Shown one piece after another: positions 54,851 through 62,497 of a DNA stretch of 64,000 nucleotides. Both the position numbers and the translations under genes were made by a program. The DNA comes from Nannocystis bainbridge (lineage in GTDB: Bacteria > Myxococcota_A > Polyangia > Nannocystales > Nannocystaceae): the NCBI RefSeq assembly GCF_028368995.1, contig NZ_JAQNDL010000001.1:1984001-2048000 (forward strand), written 5' to 3'. Each line of letters opens with the position of its first letter. The first letter of the stretch is position 1. A model generated the notes under the pieces. It had not been told where the DNA came from. It was given only the letters and a program-made list of their open reading frames with translations, and made no database searches.

Positions 54851-55905
54851 TCGTCCAGCCCGGCCCCGACGTCGAGCGCCGCGAGCTGCTCGCCGTCGCC
54901 TTCCACAACTACCCCCTCGACGACGCCCTCGTCGCCTGCCAGATCCCCATCGGCACCCCCGGCGGCGCCGCCGTCATCTCCTACGAGAACGCCCTCTGCT
55001 CGCTCCACGTCGACGAGCACGGCGCCGCCATCCGCGAGCTCATCACCGACGTCGTCCCCGCGATCGCCCCCGGCGACCTCGCCCCGGTCCACCCCGCCGT
55101 CCCGGGCCCGGTCTGCACCTACCTGCAGAGCCGACGCATGATCCGCTACGACCTCGCGGCCCACGCGACCCGCCAGCTGCGCATGCTCCACGGCGACAAC
55201 ACCCTGCTCGCGGGCGCATGGCTCTCGGGCCAGGAGACGCGCCTCGCCGTGCAGGTCGAGGACACCAGCCGCTACGACGACGGCGGCCTGGTGCTCGGGC
55301 GCATCGAGGTGTTCGACCTCGCCACCGACCGCCGCCTCGGCGCCGCTCCGCTGCCGCGGGCCCGCGACGCCGGCCAGGGCTGGGCGGCCGGCGCCGACAT
55401 CGTGGCGATCGCCCAGAATGGCGGCCTGGCGGTGTTCACCGCCGATTTCGCCCTGCTCATCGAGCACCCGCTGACCCGCGCCGCCCGGGACGCGCTCGCC
55501 GAGGCTGGCGCGTCCGAGGTCCACTCCTTGCGGATCCACCCCACGCAGCCGCTCGCGGTCCTCGCCGCCTGCACCGCCGACACGATGGGCGTCCGCGACT
55601 TCACGCTCCACCGGATCACGTGGAGCGCGACCGGCAGCTTCGAGGTGCGCCGCCTGGCCAAGCTGCACGCCGTCGGCGACGTCGGCTTCGGCGCGTTCGC
55701 CCCCGCCGGCGACGCCCTCGACGTCCGCATCGCCACCGGCGGCGTCACCTGGATGATGCTCGCCGTCGGCCCGCACGCGCTGCTCGACCTCGGCCCCTCG
55801 CGCGGCCTGCAGGGCGCCGGTTGGTCGGGCCCGCGGCGGTTCCTCGCGTTCGAGCGCGGCGCGGCCCAGATCGCCGTATGGAACCTGCCCGAAGGGACAG
55901 CATGA
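54847..55905 (+). CDS. Propeller-like protein in the T6SS operon, candidate immunity or accessory factor
   Basis: A 352-residue soluble protein from GTG 54847, overlapping the effector stop (GTGA). It has beta-strand repeats resembling a WD/YVTN-type propeller (LLAVAFHNYPLDDALVACQI, GAAVISYENALCSLHVDEHG, ADIVAIAQNGGLAVFTADF, HPTQPLAVLAACTADTMGVR, RFLAFERGAAQIAVWNLPEG). There is no signal peptide. It is placed between the PAAR effector and the FHA-DUF4123 adaptor with 4-nt overlaps on both sides, so its dose is tied to theirs. It could neutralise the amidohydrolase in the producer or assist loading. Neither is shown by sequence. Confidence 0.65.
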   Translation: MIVQPGPDVERRELLAVAFHNYPLDDALVACQIPIGTPGGAAVISYENALCSLHVDEHGAAIRELITDVVPAIAPGDLAPVHPAVPGPVCTYLQSRRMIRYDLAAHATRQLRMLHGDNTLLAGAWLSGQETRLAVQVEDTSRYDDGGLVLGRIEVFDLATDRRLGAAPLPRARDAGQGWAAGADIVAIAQNGGLAVFTADFALLIEHPLTRAARDALAEAGASEVHSLRIHPTQPLAVLAACTADTMGVRDFTLHRITWSATGSFEVRRLAKLHAVGDVGFGAFAPAGDALDVRIATGGVTWMMLAVGPHALLDLGPSRGLQGAGWSGPRRFLAFERGAAQIAVWNLPEGTA

Positions 55906-56735
55906 GCGCGCGCGGCATCGTCGAGCTGTGCTGGGGCCCGCAGCAGGGCGCCAAGGCGGTCGTCACGCCCGGGCGGCCGCTGACGCTCGGCCGCGACCCG
56001 GCGGCCTCGCTGGTGCTCGACGACCCGACCGTCGCCCCGGTGCACGCCGCCGTCGAGTGGGACGGCAGGACCGCGCGCCTGCGCCACCTCGGCGGCCCGG
56101 CCCTGACCTTGCTCTCGGGACAGGCCGTGACCACCGTCGCCCCGCTCGAGCACGCCGCGTGGATCCGCATCGGCGGCACCGACCTCAGCTTCCACGTCGA
56201 GGCGCTCACCCCGGCCCCCTGGTCGCGCGAGCCGGACGACGAGGTCGCCGCCGAGGCCGCGCTGGCGCACCTCCAGCGCGTCCCCGGCCCGCTGTTCGCC
56301 GTGCTCGACACCGCCTGCGAGCCGCGCATCGCCGAGCTCGTGCGCGAGTCGGTGGCCCCGTGGCGCTCGCTGTTCGACGGGGTCGAGGGCGCCCGCCTCG
56401 CCGACGCCGCCCCGCATGTGGTCTCGCTGTCGGCCGACCCGCGCCTGTGCGCCGACCTCGTGCGCGAGGGCTGGGGCTACCGCTGGGGCGTGCTGCTGAC
56501 CAGCGACCGCTCGCTGTTCGAGGTCCGCCAGCACCTGCGCAAGTTCCTCCTGGTCCAGCGCGAGGGCACCCCGGAGCCGACCTACTTCCGCTTCTACGAT
56601 CCCGGCGTGCTGCGCGTGTTCCTCGACACCTGCACCCCGACCGAGCTGTCGCAGTGGTTCGGCGGCGTGATCCGCTGCCACCTCGGCGAGGACCTCGACA
56701 GCCCGACCGGCTGGTGGCGCTTCGACGCCCGCTGA
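55902..56735 (+). CDS. FHA-DUF4123 fusion, T6SS effector adaptor
   Basis: A 277-residue protein whose ATGA overlaps the preceding stop. Residues 1-105 are an FHA domain: PLTLGRDPAASLVLDDPTVA with the Gly-Arg pair, then PVHAAVEWDG in place of the SRxH strand; the Ser is absent, so phosphothreonine binding may be weakened. Residues 115-265 fit DUF4123: GPLFAVLDTACEPRIAEL, SLSADPRLCADLVREGWGYR, WGVLLTSDRSLFEVRQHLRKF, FRFYDPGVLRVFLDTCTPTE, QWFGGV. DUF4123 (Tap/TEC) proteins load effectors on VgrG. The FHA fusion could place loading under kinase control. It ends the operon. Confidence 0.85.
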   Translation: MSARGIVELCWGPQQGAKAVVTPGRPLTLGRDPAASLVLDDPTVAPVHAAVEWDGRTARLRHLGGPALTLLSGQAVTTVAPLEHAAWIRIGGTDLSFHVEALTPAPWSREPDDEVAAEAALAHLQRVPGPLFAVLDTACEPRIAELVRESVAPWRSLFDGVEGARLADAAPHVVSLSADPRLCADLVREGWGYRWGVLLTSDRSLFEVRQHLRKFLLVQREGTPEPTYFRFYDPGVLRVFLDTCTPTELSQWFGGVIRCHLGEDLDSPTGWWRFDAR

Positions 56736-56740
56736 CCGCC

Positions 56741-56772
56741 GTTCGGACATGTCCCTTGTGGCATGTCCGAAC
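56741..56772. repeat. Extended hairpin-family copy closing the T6SS operon
   Basis: GTTCGGACATG (56741-56751) and CATGTCCGAAC (56762-56772) pair perfectly over 11 bp. The start lies 5 bp after the operon stop. A further arm, ggacatgc, follows at about 56773-56780. It separates the operon from a convergent gene ending at 56803 and likely terminates transcription. Confidence 0.8.
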
Positions 56773-56802
56773 GGACATGCTCTAAAATACAGGTGGCCCC
56801 GC

Positions 56803-57177
56803 TCACGGGGAGGCGAACGACGGGATGTCGATCTTGTCGAGGCCGCGCAGCGAGACGCTGACGCCGCCGCCGATCCAGATCACCGGCGCCGCGATCGTCA
56901 CCACCAGCCCCACGAGCACCGCCGCGAGCGCCGGGCCCCGCATCAGCCCCGCGCGATCGCCTCGCCACAGCCGCACCCCGGCGACCACGGCGACCACGCC
57001 CGCCGCCGCCTGGGCGACCGCCGGCACCAGCATCAGCGTCACGCCGGGCTCGCGCAGCCCAGACGCCAGCAACAACCACAGCAGCAGGTGCACCACCGCC
57101 AGGCCCGCGGCGATCTGCGTCCAGCGGGCCGCGAACACGCGCCCGGCCGCCAGCGAAACCTCGGGGTCGGAGCCCAT
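56803..57177 (-). CDS. Small membrane protein of unknown function
   Basis: A 124-residue protein from ATG 57177 (MGSDPEVSLAAGRVFAARW). Three or four hydrophobic helices are visible (WTQIAAGLAVVHLLLWLLLA, TLMLVPAVAQAAAGVVAVVA, GPALAAVLVGLVVTIAAPVI). The end contains VSVSLRGLDKIDIPSFASP. The gene is close behind the oxidoreductase gene on the same strand. No family was recognised. Confidence 0.6.
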   Translation of the reverse strand: MGSDPEVSLAAGRVFAARWTQIAAGLAVVHLLLWLLLASGLREPGVTLMLVPAVAQAAAGVVAVVAGVRLWRGDRAGLMRGPALAAVLVGLVVTIAAPVIWIGGGVSVSLRGLDKIDIPSFASP

Positions 57178-57264
57178 GCCCCAGCTTCGTCGATGTCGCG
57201 CAGCCCGTCGAGGCCCGGCTCCCAACGCTCCCCCGACACCTCGATGGAATCGCGCGCGCCCTCT

Positions 57265-58299
57265 TCACACCGTGATCACGACCTTGCCCTGCGTGTGTCC
57301 GGCCGCCACGTGCCCCAGCGCTGCCCCCGTCTCGGCCAGCGCGTACGTATGCTCGATCACCGGCCGGAGCTTGCCCGCCGCCACCAGCTCCGCCAGCAGC
57401 TGTAGATCGGCCTGGCGCGGCGCCGTCATCAGCGACGCCATGCGCGGCCCCGGCAGCGCGTTCCGCAGCATCATGCGCGTCAGCCGGCCCATCGGCCCCA
57501 GCCACTCGCCGCCTCCGCCCGCGCAGGCCACGTACACCCCCGTGGGCGTCAGCAGCGAGCGGCAGATCGCCAGCGACCGATCGCCGATCATGTCGAACAC
57601 CACGTCGTGGCGCTCGGGCAGCGCCGCGTAGTCCTCGCGGGTGTAGTCGATCACCCGCGCAGCCCCGAGCGACATGACCGTTTGCACATGTCGGGTGCTG
57701 CACACCGCCGTCACCTCGGCCCCGAGCGCCCGGGCCACCTGCACCGCCATCGTCCCGACCCCGCCCGACGCCCCGACGATCAGCGCCCGCTGCCCCGCCT
57801 GCAGCTTGCCGACGTCGCGCAGCCCCTGCAGCGCCGTCATCCCCGCGTCGGGCAGCGCGGCCGCCTCGGCGAAGCTCGCCTCCGCCGGCATCACCGCCCA
57901 CCGCTCCGCCGGCGCGCGCACGTACTCGGCGAAGCCCGCCTGCACCAGCCCGAACACCCGCTGGCCCGGCGCGAACGCGGTGACCCCCGGCCCGACCGCC
58001 GCCACCACCCCGGCCACGTTCTGCCCGGCCACCCGCTGCTTCGGCCGCCGCAGCCCGAACATCAGCCGCAGCAGATACGGCTTGCCCGTCAGCAAGTGCA
58101 CGTCGCCCCTGCTCACCGACGCCGCATGCACCCGCACCAGCACCTCGCCCGCGCCCACCTCCGGGCGCGCGACCTCCTCCAGGCGCAGCACCTCGGGCCC
58201 GCCGTAGGCCGACTGGACGATCGCGCGCATGCTCGCGGGCAGGGCCTGCACGGCCGTGGAAGGATGGATGGAAGCACTCGCGCCGTTCGCCATGGTCAT
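57265..58299 (-). CDS. NAD(P)-dependent alcohol dehydrogenase (MDR, quinone-oxidoreductase-like)
   Basis: A 344-residue medium-chain dehydrogenase. The N-terminal catalytic part has MRAIVQSAYGGPEVL, GEVLVRVHAASVSRGDVHLL and GQNVAGVVAAVGPGV. The cofactor fold has QRALIVGASGGVGTMAVQVA. YDTS-like positions and the C-terminal LGHVAAGHTQGKVVI are standard. The zinc-ligand Cys residues of classical alcohol dehydrogenases are absent, as in zinc-free quinone reductases. It is divergent from a TetR regulator with two operator-like palindromes in the 65-bp gap, so it is probably induced by that regulator's ligand. Confidence 0.93.
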   Translation of the reverse strand: MTMANGASASIHPSTAVQALPASMRAIVQSAYGGPEVLRLEEVARPEVGAGEVLVRVHAASVSRGDVHLLTGKPYLLRLMFGLRRPKQRVAGQNVAGVVAAVGPGVTAFAPGQRVFGLVQAGFAEYVRAPAERWAVMPAEASFAEAAALPDAGMTALQGLRDVGKLQAGQRALIVGASGGVGTMAVQVARALGAEVTAVCSTRHVQTVMSLGAARVIDYTREDYAALPERHDVVFDMIGDRSLAICRSLLTPTGVYVACAGGGGEWLGPMGRLTRMMLRNALPGPRMASLMTAPRQADLQLLAELVAAGKLRPVIEHTYALAETGAALGHVAAGHTQGKVVITV

Positions 58300-58313
58300 G
58301 TCGTCTCCGCCGG

Positions 58314-58364
58314 AACTTACGCTGTAAGTTGACCGCCAGAAGAGTAAAGCTTACACCGTAAGTT
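58314..58364. promoter_or_regulatory. Two TetR-type operators between the oxidoreductase and tetR
   Basis: AACTTAC-gct-GTAAGTT (58314-58330) is a perfect 7-bp inverted repeat. CTTAC-acc-GTAAG (58350-58362) is the second, ending 2 bp before the tetR start codon. A TTGACC at 58329 with 17-bp spacing to TACACC gives a possible weak tetR promoter. Binding would repress both genes. Confidence 0.8.
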
Positions 58365-59066
58365 ATGGCAAGCACGAAAGCGCCGAAGCGGGCCCAGACC
58401 CGCCGCAAGCCGGCCCGGCGGGCCCCGCTGAGCCGCGAGCGGGTGCTCGCCACGGCCATCGAACTGGCCGACGCCGAGGGCCTCGAGGCGCTGTCGATGC
58501 GCAGGCTCGCGCAGGCGCTCGGGGTCGAGGCGATGTCGCTCTACAACCACGTGAAGAGCAAAGAGGACGTGCTCGACGCGATGGTCGACCTCGTGATCGG
58601 CGAGATCGAGGCGCCCGCGATCGGCGGCGACTGGAAGGCCGCGCTGCGTCGGCGCGCCGTCTCGGCCCACGCGGTCCTGATGCGCCACCGCTGGGCCCCG
58701 CAGCTGGTCGTGTCGACCCTCAACATCGGCCCGGCGATGCGCCGCTACGTCGACGCCACCCTCGGCTGCCTGCACGCCGCCGGCTTCTCCTACGCCGAGG
58801 CCGACCACGCCTGGAACGCGCTCGACAGCCACATCTACGGCTTCACCCTGCAGGCCCTGAACTTCCCGCTCGAGCCCTCCCAGTACGCCGGCGCCGCCGC
58901 CCAGTTCCTCCACCTCATCCCGCCCGAGCAGTTCCCCCACATGCACGCGCTGTCCCTGCTGGTCATCGACGGCGAACACGACGGCCTGCAAGACTTCACG
59001 TTCGGCCTCGATCTGCTGCTCGACGGCCTCGAGCGGCTGCTCGGCGCCAAGAAGCCGGCGGTCTAG
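58365..59066 (+). CDS. TetR-family transcriptional regulator
   Basis: A 233-residue regulator from ATG 58365. The DNA-binding domain (about 20-70) has LSRERVLATAIELADAEGLE, LSMRRLAQALGVEAMSLYNH and VKSKEDVLDAM. The ligand domain resembles the TetR_C group (HRWAPQLVVSTLNIGPAMRR, LDSHIYGFTLQALNF). The basic N-terminal tail (TKAPKRAQTRRKPARRAP) may aid DNA binding. It likely represses itself and the divergent oxidoreductase through the two palindromes. A GC-rich hairpin follows the stop. Confidence 0.93.
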   Translation: MASTKAPKRAQTRRKPARRAPLSRERVLATAIELADAEGLEALSMRRLAQALGVEAMSLYNHVKSKEDVLDAMVDLVIGEIEAPAIGGDWKAALRRRAVSAHAVLMRHRWAPQLVVSTLNIGPAMRRYVDATLGCLHAAGFSYAEADHAWNALDSHIYGFTLQALNFPLEPSQYAGAAAQFLHLIPPEQFPHMHALSLLVIDGEHDGLQDFTFGLDLLLDGLERLLGAKKPAV

Positions 59067-59068
59067 CT

Positions 59069-59088
59069 CCGCGTCCGCGTGGACGCGG
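59069..59088 (+). terminator. Terminator hairpin of tetR
   Basis: CCGCGTCC (59069-59076), loop gcgt, GGACGCGG (59081-59088). A perfect 8-bp stem begins 2 bp after the tetR stop. There is no T-run. It separates tetR from the convergent gene ending at 59127. Confidence 0.6.
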
Positions 59089-59126
59089 ATCGGACGTGAC
59101 GACCCGTGACGGGGAGCGTCGTGGGT

Positions 59127-59642
59127 TCAGGATCCCGTCACCACGGTCACCCACTGGCTCGTGTATTTGTTGTTCTGAGTCGGCGGGCGCACGTAAAACA
59201 GGGTCTCGTAGGCGGACGCCCAGTTCGCTCCGGCCAGCAGCTTCCACTGGCGGACGAATTCGCTCGCGCTCTGCGGCGTGCTGATGCGGATGGAGCGGTC
59301 GAGGTAGGTTTGGATGAGGTAGGCGGAGCCACCGGCGTCGAAGAAGACGTTGAAGTTGTGATTGGCCCCGGAGACCTCGAATGACATCGAGAAGTTGACG
59401 AATGTCTGCGCGGCGAATTGATCGGGCCATTGCGACGGATCCACTCCGTAGTTCCGCTGGACCTGGGTGCCGCGTGACGCGGTCTCCACGAATTCCAGGT
59501 TCGCCCCGGCGAAGTAGTTGCAGGACCAGCCGCTATTGCTCATTTTATCGCTCGAGAGCGACGGCAGGCTGAAGTTCTTGTCCAGCTCGTGGAGAGCGTC
59601 GTTGGTGGCCGCGAGAACCAGAGAATTGGTGATGGTGGGCAT
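59127..59642 (-). CDS. Protein of unknown function in the DUF2589 cassette
   Basis: A 171-residue soluble protein from ATG 59642 with a perfect AGGAGGA ribosome-binding site. The composition is rich in Asn/Ser/Phe/Tyr (WSCNYFAGANLEFVETASRG, VNFSMSFEVSGANHNFNVFF) and poorer in Ala/Arg than the genome average, suggesting a beta-rich structural or secreted-type protein, or a transferred gene. No signal peptide is seen. It is the last gene of the minus-strand group 61841 to 59127. I do not recognise a family. Confidence 0.7.
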   Translation of the reverse strand: MPTITNSLVLAATNDALHELDKNFSLPSLSSDKMSNSGWSCNYFAGANLEFVETASRGTQVQRNYGVDPSQWPDQFAAQTFVNFSMSFEVSGANHNFNVFFDAGGSAYLIQTYLDRSIRISTPQSASEFVRQWKLLAGANWASAYETLFYVRPPTQNNKYTSQWVTVVTGS

Positions 59643-60146
59643 GGATTCCTCCTGAGCCTCGGTGTTACCGAGAATGTCGTCGAGCCCGCGCCGGTGCACG
59701 ATGCGGATGTCCATCAGCAGAGCGCAGCTGCGGCCGGACGTCCAGCGATAAATGGCGTGGGGCAATGGGCGATTGCGATTCCTTCGGCGTATCGTTGTTC
59801 GCTCCCGCCGGCCGAGAACGCGGGAGGAGCCCGGGGTCAGTGGCCGACCCGCCAAAGCCCCTCCGGCCGCAGCTCCGCGGCGCTTCGGCAGCGGCCGGGA
59901 CGGCTCACGCCCTATTCTTTCGCGAGCGGTTCGTCCGGCAATGGCTGGCAATGCGCGTTTCAAGGGGCGGCATCGCTCGTCACACCGTCTGACCAGCGAG
60001 CGCCCATTGGGCGCCCCTCGGGCGCCCATGGGCGACGCGAACTCGCCGCGACGTCCGTGGTTCTGCCGCCGCCGGACGACGACGAACCCTCCGCGCCGGC
60101 ACGAACGCCGCCGCGGGTTCCCCCGCGCTTCGTGCTTTGCGCGTCG
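59643..60146. other. Intergenic region inside the DUF2589 cassette
   Basis: These 504 bases separate the zinc-ribbon gene from the 171-residue gene. A cluster of gggcgcc palindromes lies at about 60004-60033 (cattgggcgcccc, tcgggcgcccatggg). The frame of the next gene is open upstream to 60029 but is Arg-rich spacer. A promoter for the AGGAGGA-led gene is expected here but not identified. Confidence 0.5.
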
Positions 60147-60353
60147 TCAGCCGGACGAGCGCCGGACCTCGTTCGACCGCTTGCGCAGCGCGTCGAGCTT
60201 GGACATCGCATCGGCGACCGTCGAGACGCTGTCGCGTGACAGTGTGAGCATTGCGCGACAGCCGGTGCAGACGAAGGTCTCGCCGCGGAGGAGCGCGTGG
60301 GCGTCGAAGACGATGATACCGCCGCAATCAGGGCAGGAGATCTGGCTGCTCAT
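60147..60353 (-). CDS. Small zinc-ribbon protein
   Basis: A 68-residue protein from ATG 60353 (MSSQISCPDCGGIIVF) with GAGGTGAG upstream. Two CxxC knuckles are present, CPDC at 7-10 and CTGC at 29-32, in the order of a zinc ribbon. The rest is a charged helix (DAMSKLDALRKRSNEV). It follows the DUF2589 gene by 107 bp on the same strand. Such ribbons bind nucleic acid or protein partners. Its role in the cassette is unknown. Confidence 0.75.
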   Translation of the reverse strand: MSSQISCPDCGGIIVFDAHALLRGETFVCTGCRAMLTLSRDSVSTVADAMSKLDALRKRSNEVRRSSG

Positions 60354-60460
60354 GGCTCACCTCGTGGACTCGAGAACATACGCGGTGGGTTCGATCGTGA
60401 ACGGCCCACGCGCGACGCACACCGCGTCGTCGCGCGCGGGCCCGGGCCGCGAGAGCGGGC

Positions 60461-61135
60461 TCAGGCGCTCGACGGGTCGCTCGGCATCGTGATCGGCGTG
60501 ATCGAGTTGGTGAACGCCTGGATGATCGTCGTCACGCCCTGCGGCAGCGGCAGCTGGCCGGCGTGGACCCGCACGCCGTACTTCGCCGAGTTGCTCTTCT
60601 CGTAGTGGGTGTCGTGGCTGGTCGCCCGGGCGCTGTCGTACGACACGCTGCCGGTGACCGAGGCCGAGAACATGCCGAAGCCGACCTTGGCCGAGAAGGT
60701 CGACGAGGCCGCCATCTTGTCTTCGGTGGTCTCGTTGCTGGCCTCGCTGTAGCTCGACTTCACCTCCATGTCGAAGGTGATGTCGACGTTGTCGACCGCC
60801 AGCGAATTGAGCGGGAGGATCGTCAGCAGCGGCAGCGAGAAGGTGGTCGTGACCTGGTCGATGCTCGGCTTGCTGTCGGCCACATCCGGGTCGGCCGGGA
60901 TCAGCACGCCGCGCGTCAACTTCATGTCGATGATGATCGGCGAGTACGTATCGACCTTCTCGTCGCCCTCCCCCGTCGACTGGATCGCAAAGGCCGTGTC
61001 GAGCAAGAACCGCGTCTGCGTGACGGCCATCATGTTGTTGGCCTCGGCGGCCGCGAGCAGCGGGGCGCCGATGAGGTCGCTCATCGGGAGCCCGGTGAAT
61101 TGTTCTGCCATGGATACGAGTTGTGGTTCAGCCAT
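60461..61135 (-). CDS. DUF2589-family protein
   Basis: A 224-residue protein from ATG 61135 with AGAGGAAG upstream. It fits DUF2589: LPMSDLIGAPLLAAAEANNM at the start, then FSLPLLTILPLNSLAVDNVD and ITFDMEVKSSYSEAS, the usual 'vplltlvpinsl.id.v.v.F.mev' core. The C-terminus includes YGVRVHAGQLPLPQGVTTII. The family has no established function. Members often occur as neighbouring pairs, as here with the gene at 61233. It is soluble, with no export signal. Confidence 0.85.
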   Translation of the reverse strand: MAEPQLVSMAEQFTGLPMSDLIGAPLLAAAEANNMMAVTQTRFLLDTAFAIQSTGEGDEKVDTYSPIIIDMKLTRGVLIPADPDVADSKPSIDQVTTTFSLPLLTILPLNSLAVDNVDITFDMEVKSSYSEASNETTEDKMAASSTFSAKVGFGMFSASVTGSVSYDSARATSHDTHYEKSNSAKYGVRVHAGQLPLPQGVTTIIQAFTNSITPITMPSDPSSA

Positions 61136-61232
61136 TGTCGTCTTCCTCTCTCATGCCTGTGTTACGATTCGAAGCAAAAGGAAACCGATGCGGCCGGTTC
61201 CGGCCGCCGAACGATCCGCGCCGCGGCCCGGT

Positions 61233-61841
61233 TCAGCCGGGGATCTGGGCCCGGAGGGCGCGCTCGTAGCCCTCGACGATCAGCCGCAGCCCCTGGCTCG
61301 ACGGCATCTCGCCGAGCACGATCTCGAGGGTCGCCGGGCGCCTGCCGGACGCCTCGCCGTCGACCTCCGCGCCGGCGGAGCGGGTCGGCACGCCGGCCGC
61401 CAGCGACTCGCCCTGGACGCTGAGATCGAGGTCGGTCTTGAGGCGCAGCTCGGTGATCTGCGCGAACGAGATCGGCGCGAGGGCGATCAGCGGCACGTGC
61501 ACGGTGTGGACGGCCGGGCCCTCGCGGGTCATGTGCGGGTATTGAATGGCGGTGGTCTTGGGCCGCAGGGTGGTGGTGGCGCGTCGCTGCGACTTCAGGG
61601 CCCCCGCGGCCCGCTCGAGCGCCTCGGCGGCCTGACGAATCGCCTCGGGGTCGCCGGCGGCGCTGGCGGCCTCCGAGGCCGCCAGCGCGTCGGCGGTGGC
61701 CGCCGCGACCTCCGGCGACGGGTCGTCCTCGACGGGCTCGAAATAGCCGTGAAAGAGCTCGATATTGCGAGCGGCGAGCGCGTTCGCTGCCTCGGCCACG
61801 CTGCGCTGAACGGCCGCCACCAATCCGTCGAGGTTCAACAT
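61233..61841 (-). CDS. DUF2589-like partner protein
   Basis: A 202-residue protein from ATG 61841. The N-terminal half is Ala-rich helical (VAAVQRSVAEAANALAARNI, LAASEAASAAGDPEAIRQAA). The C-terminal half has VHTVHVPLIALAPISFAQIT followed by ELRLKTDLDLSVQ, which matches the core pattern of DUF2589 proteins (VPL..L.P.s...i.el..d...). It is the first gene of the minus-strand cassette. There is no clear Shine-Dalgarno. It probably forms a pair with the next gene product. The function is unknown. Confidence 0.65.
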   Translation of the reverse strand: MLNLDGLVAAVQRSVAEAANALAARNIELFHGYFEPVEDDPSPEVAAATADALAASEAASAAGDPEAIRQAAEALERAAGALKSQRRATTTLRPKTTAIQYPHMTREGPAVHTVHVPLIALAPISFAQITELRLKTDLDLSVQGESLAAGVPTRSAGAEVDGEASGRRPATLEIVLGEMPSSQGLRLIVEGYERALRAQIPG

Positions 61842-62497
61842 CGCGGCTGATTAGAGTCGATTCGCGGTGGCGGGTCAATACAATTCGCAGCGCGGCGCAT
61901 CGACTTAAAATGCACATTGACCGTGAGCAGCGCCGCTCATTTTGCTTACGCTGTTATGTCGTGACTCGGCGGCGCCGCGGCAGCGGCGGAACCACTATAA
62001 AGGACGCTGCCAGGGACGAGCCGCGCCGCCCTGTCCTCGCCTGCGCCCGCCCCCGAGGGCGCACGCGGCTTCACGGCCCGCGCCGCGCCGCGGCCGGGCT
62101 TGCGCGCACAGAAACGATCACCGGCCGATGAACCGGGGCCGCGATTGCGCATTCGCGGTGACGCGAATGCACAGAGCGTCCGCGTCGGCTCGGAGCTGCG
62201 CGCCGAGCCGATCGCGCGGGCGACGTCGAATCCCCTGAATCGGAGAGTACAACCATTATGGGCGCCTGGGGGCGCCTGGGCGCGCCCGGGCGCGCCCGGG
62301 CGTTCGAATGGGTGAGCGCGCTTTCGGGGTGACCTTGTCAGGCGATTTAAATAGGTGGTTGGCGCTTGACGGAAAGCGGGAGAACCAGCAATATCACGGC
62401 GGACGGGCCGCGTGTCGCGTGTCCGGCGATCCATTCGATTCTCATCGACGCCGCGTCGGTGTCAGGCCGTTGCGCCGCGATCATGAAGGAGCATCCC
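61842..62497. other. Divergent intergenic region between the DUF2589 cassette and the ADP-ribosyltransferase gene
   Basis: The 656 bases contain no supported gene. AT-rich patches lie at 61895-61915 and 62340-62356 (ggcgatttaaataggtgg), which are candidate promoter areas for the two directions. A 10-bp repeat lies at 62261-62300. The high spacing for this genome suggests several regulatory sites. Confidence 0.55.
62261..62300. repeat. Four 10-bp direct repeats
   Basis: ggcgcctggg occurs twice (62261-62280), then cgcgcccggg twice (62281-62300). The period is one helical turn. The units are palindromic in part (ggcgcc, cccggg). They lie about 200 bp upstream of the ADP-ribosyltransferase-like gene. 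Confidence 0.75.

Noticed and set aside
57675..57705. cacatgtcgg in the oxidoreductase gene as a hairpin insertion
   Set aside because: It encodes CSTRHVQTVMSLGA, which matches the usual MDR segment without a gap.
59101..59141. tRNA-like ggttcaggatcc near 59124
   Set aside because: No acceptor stem or anticodon arm can be drawn around it, and it lies at the end of a coding region.
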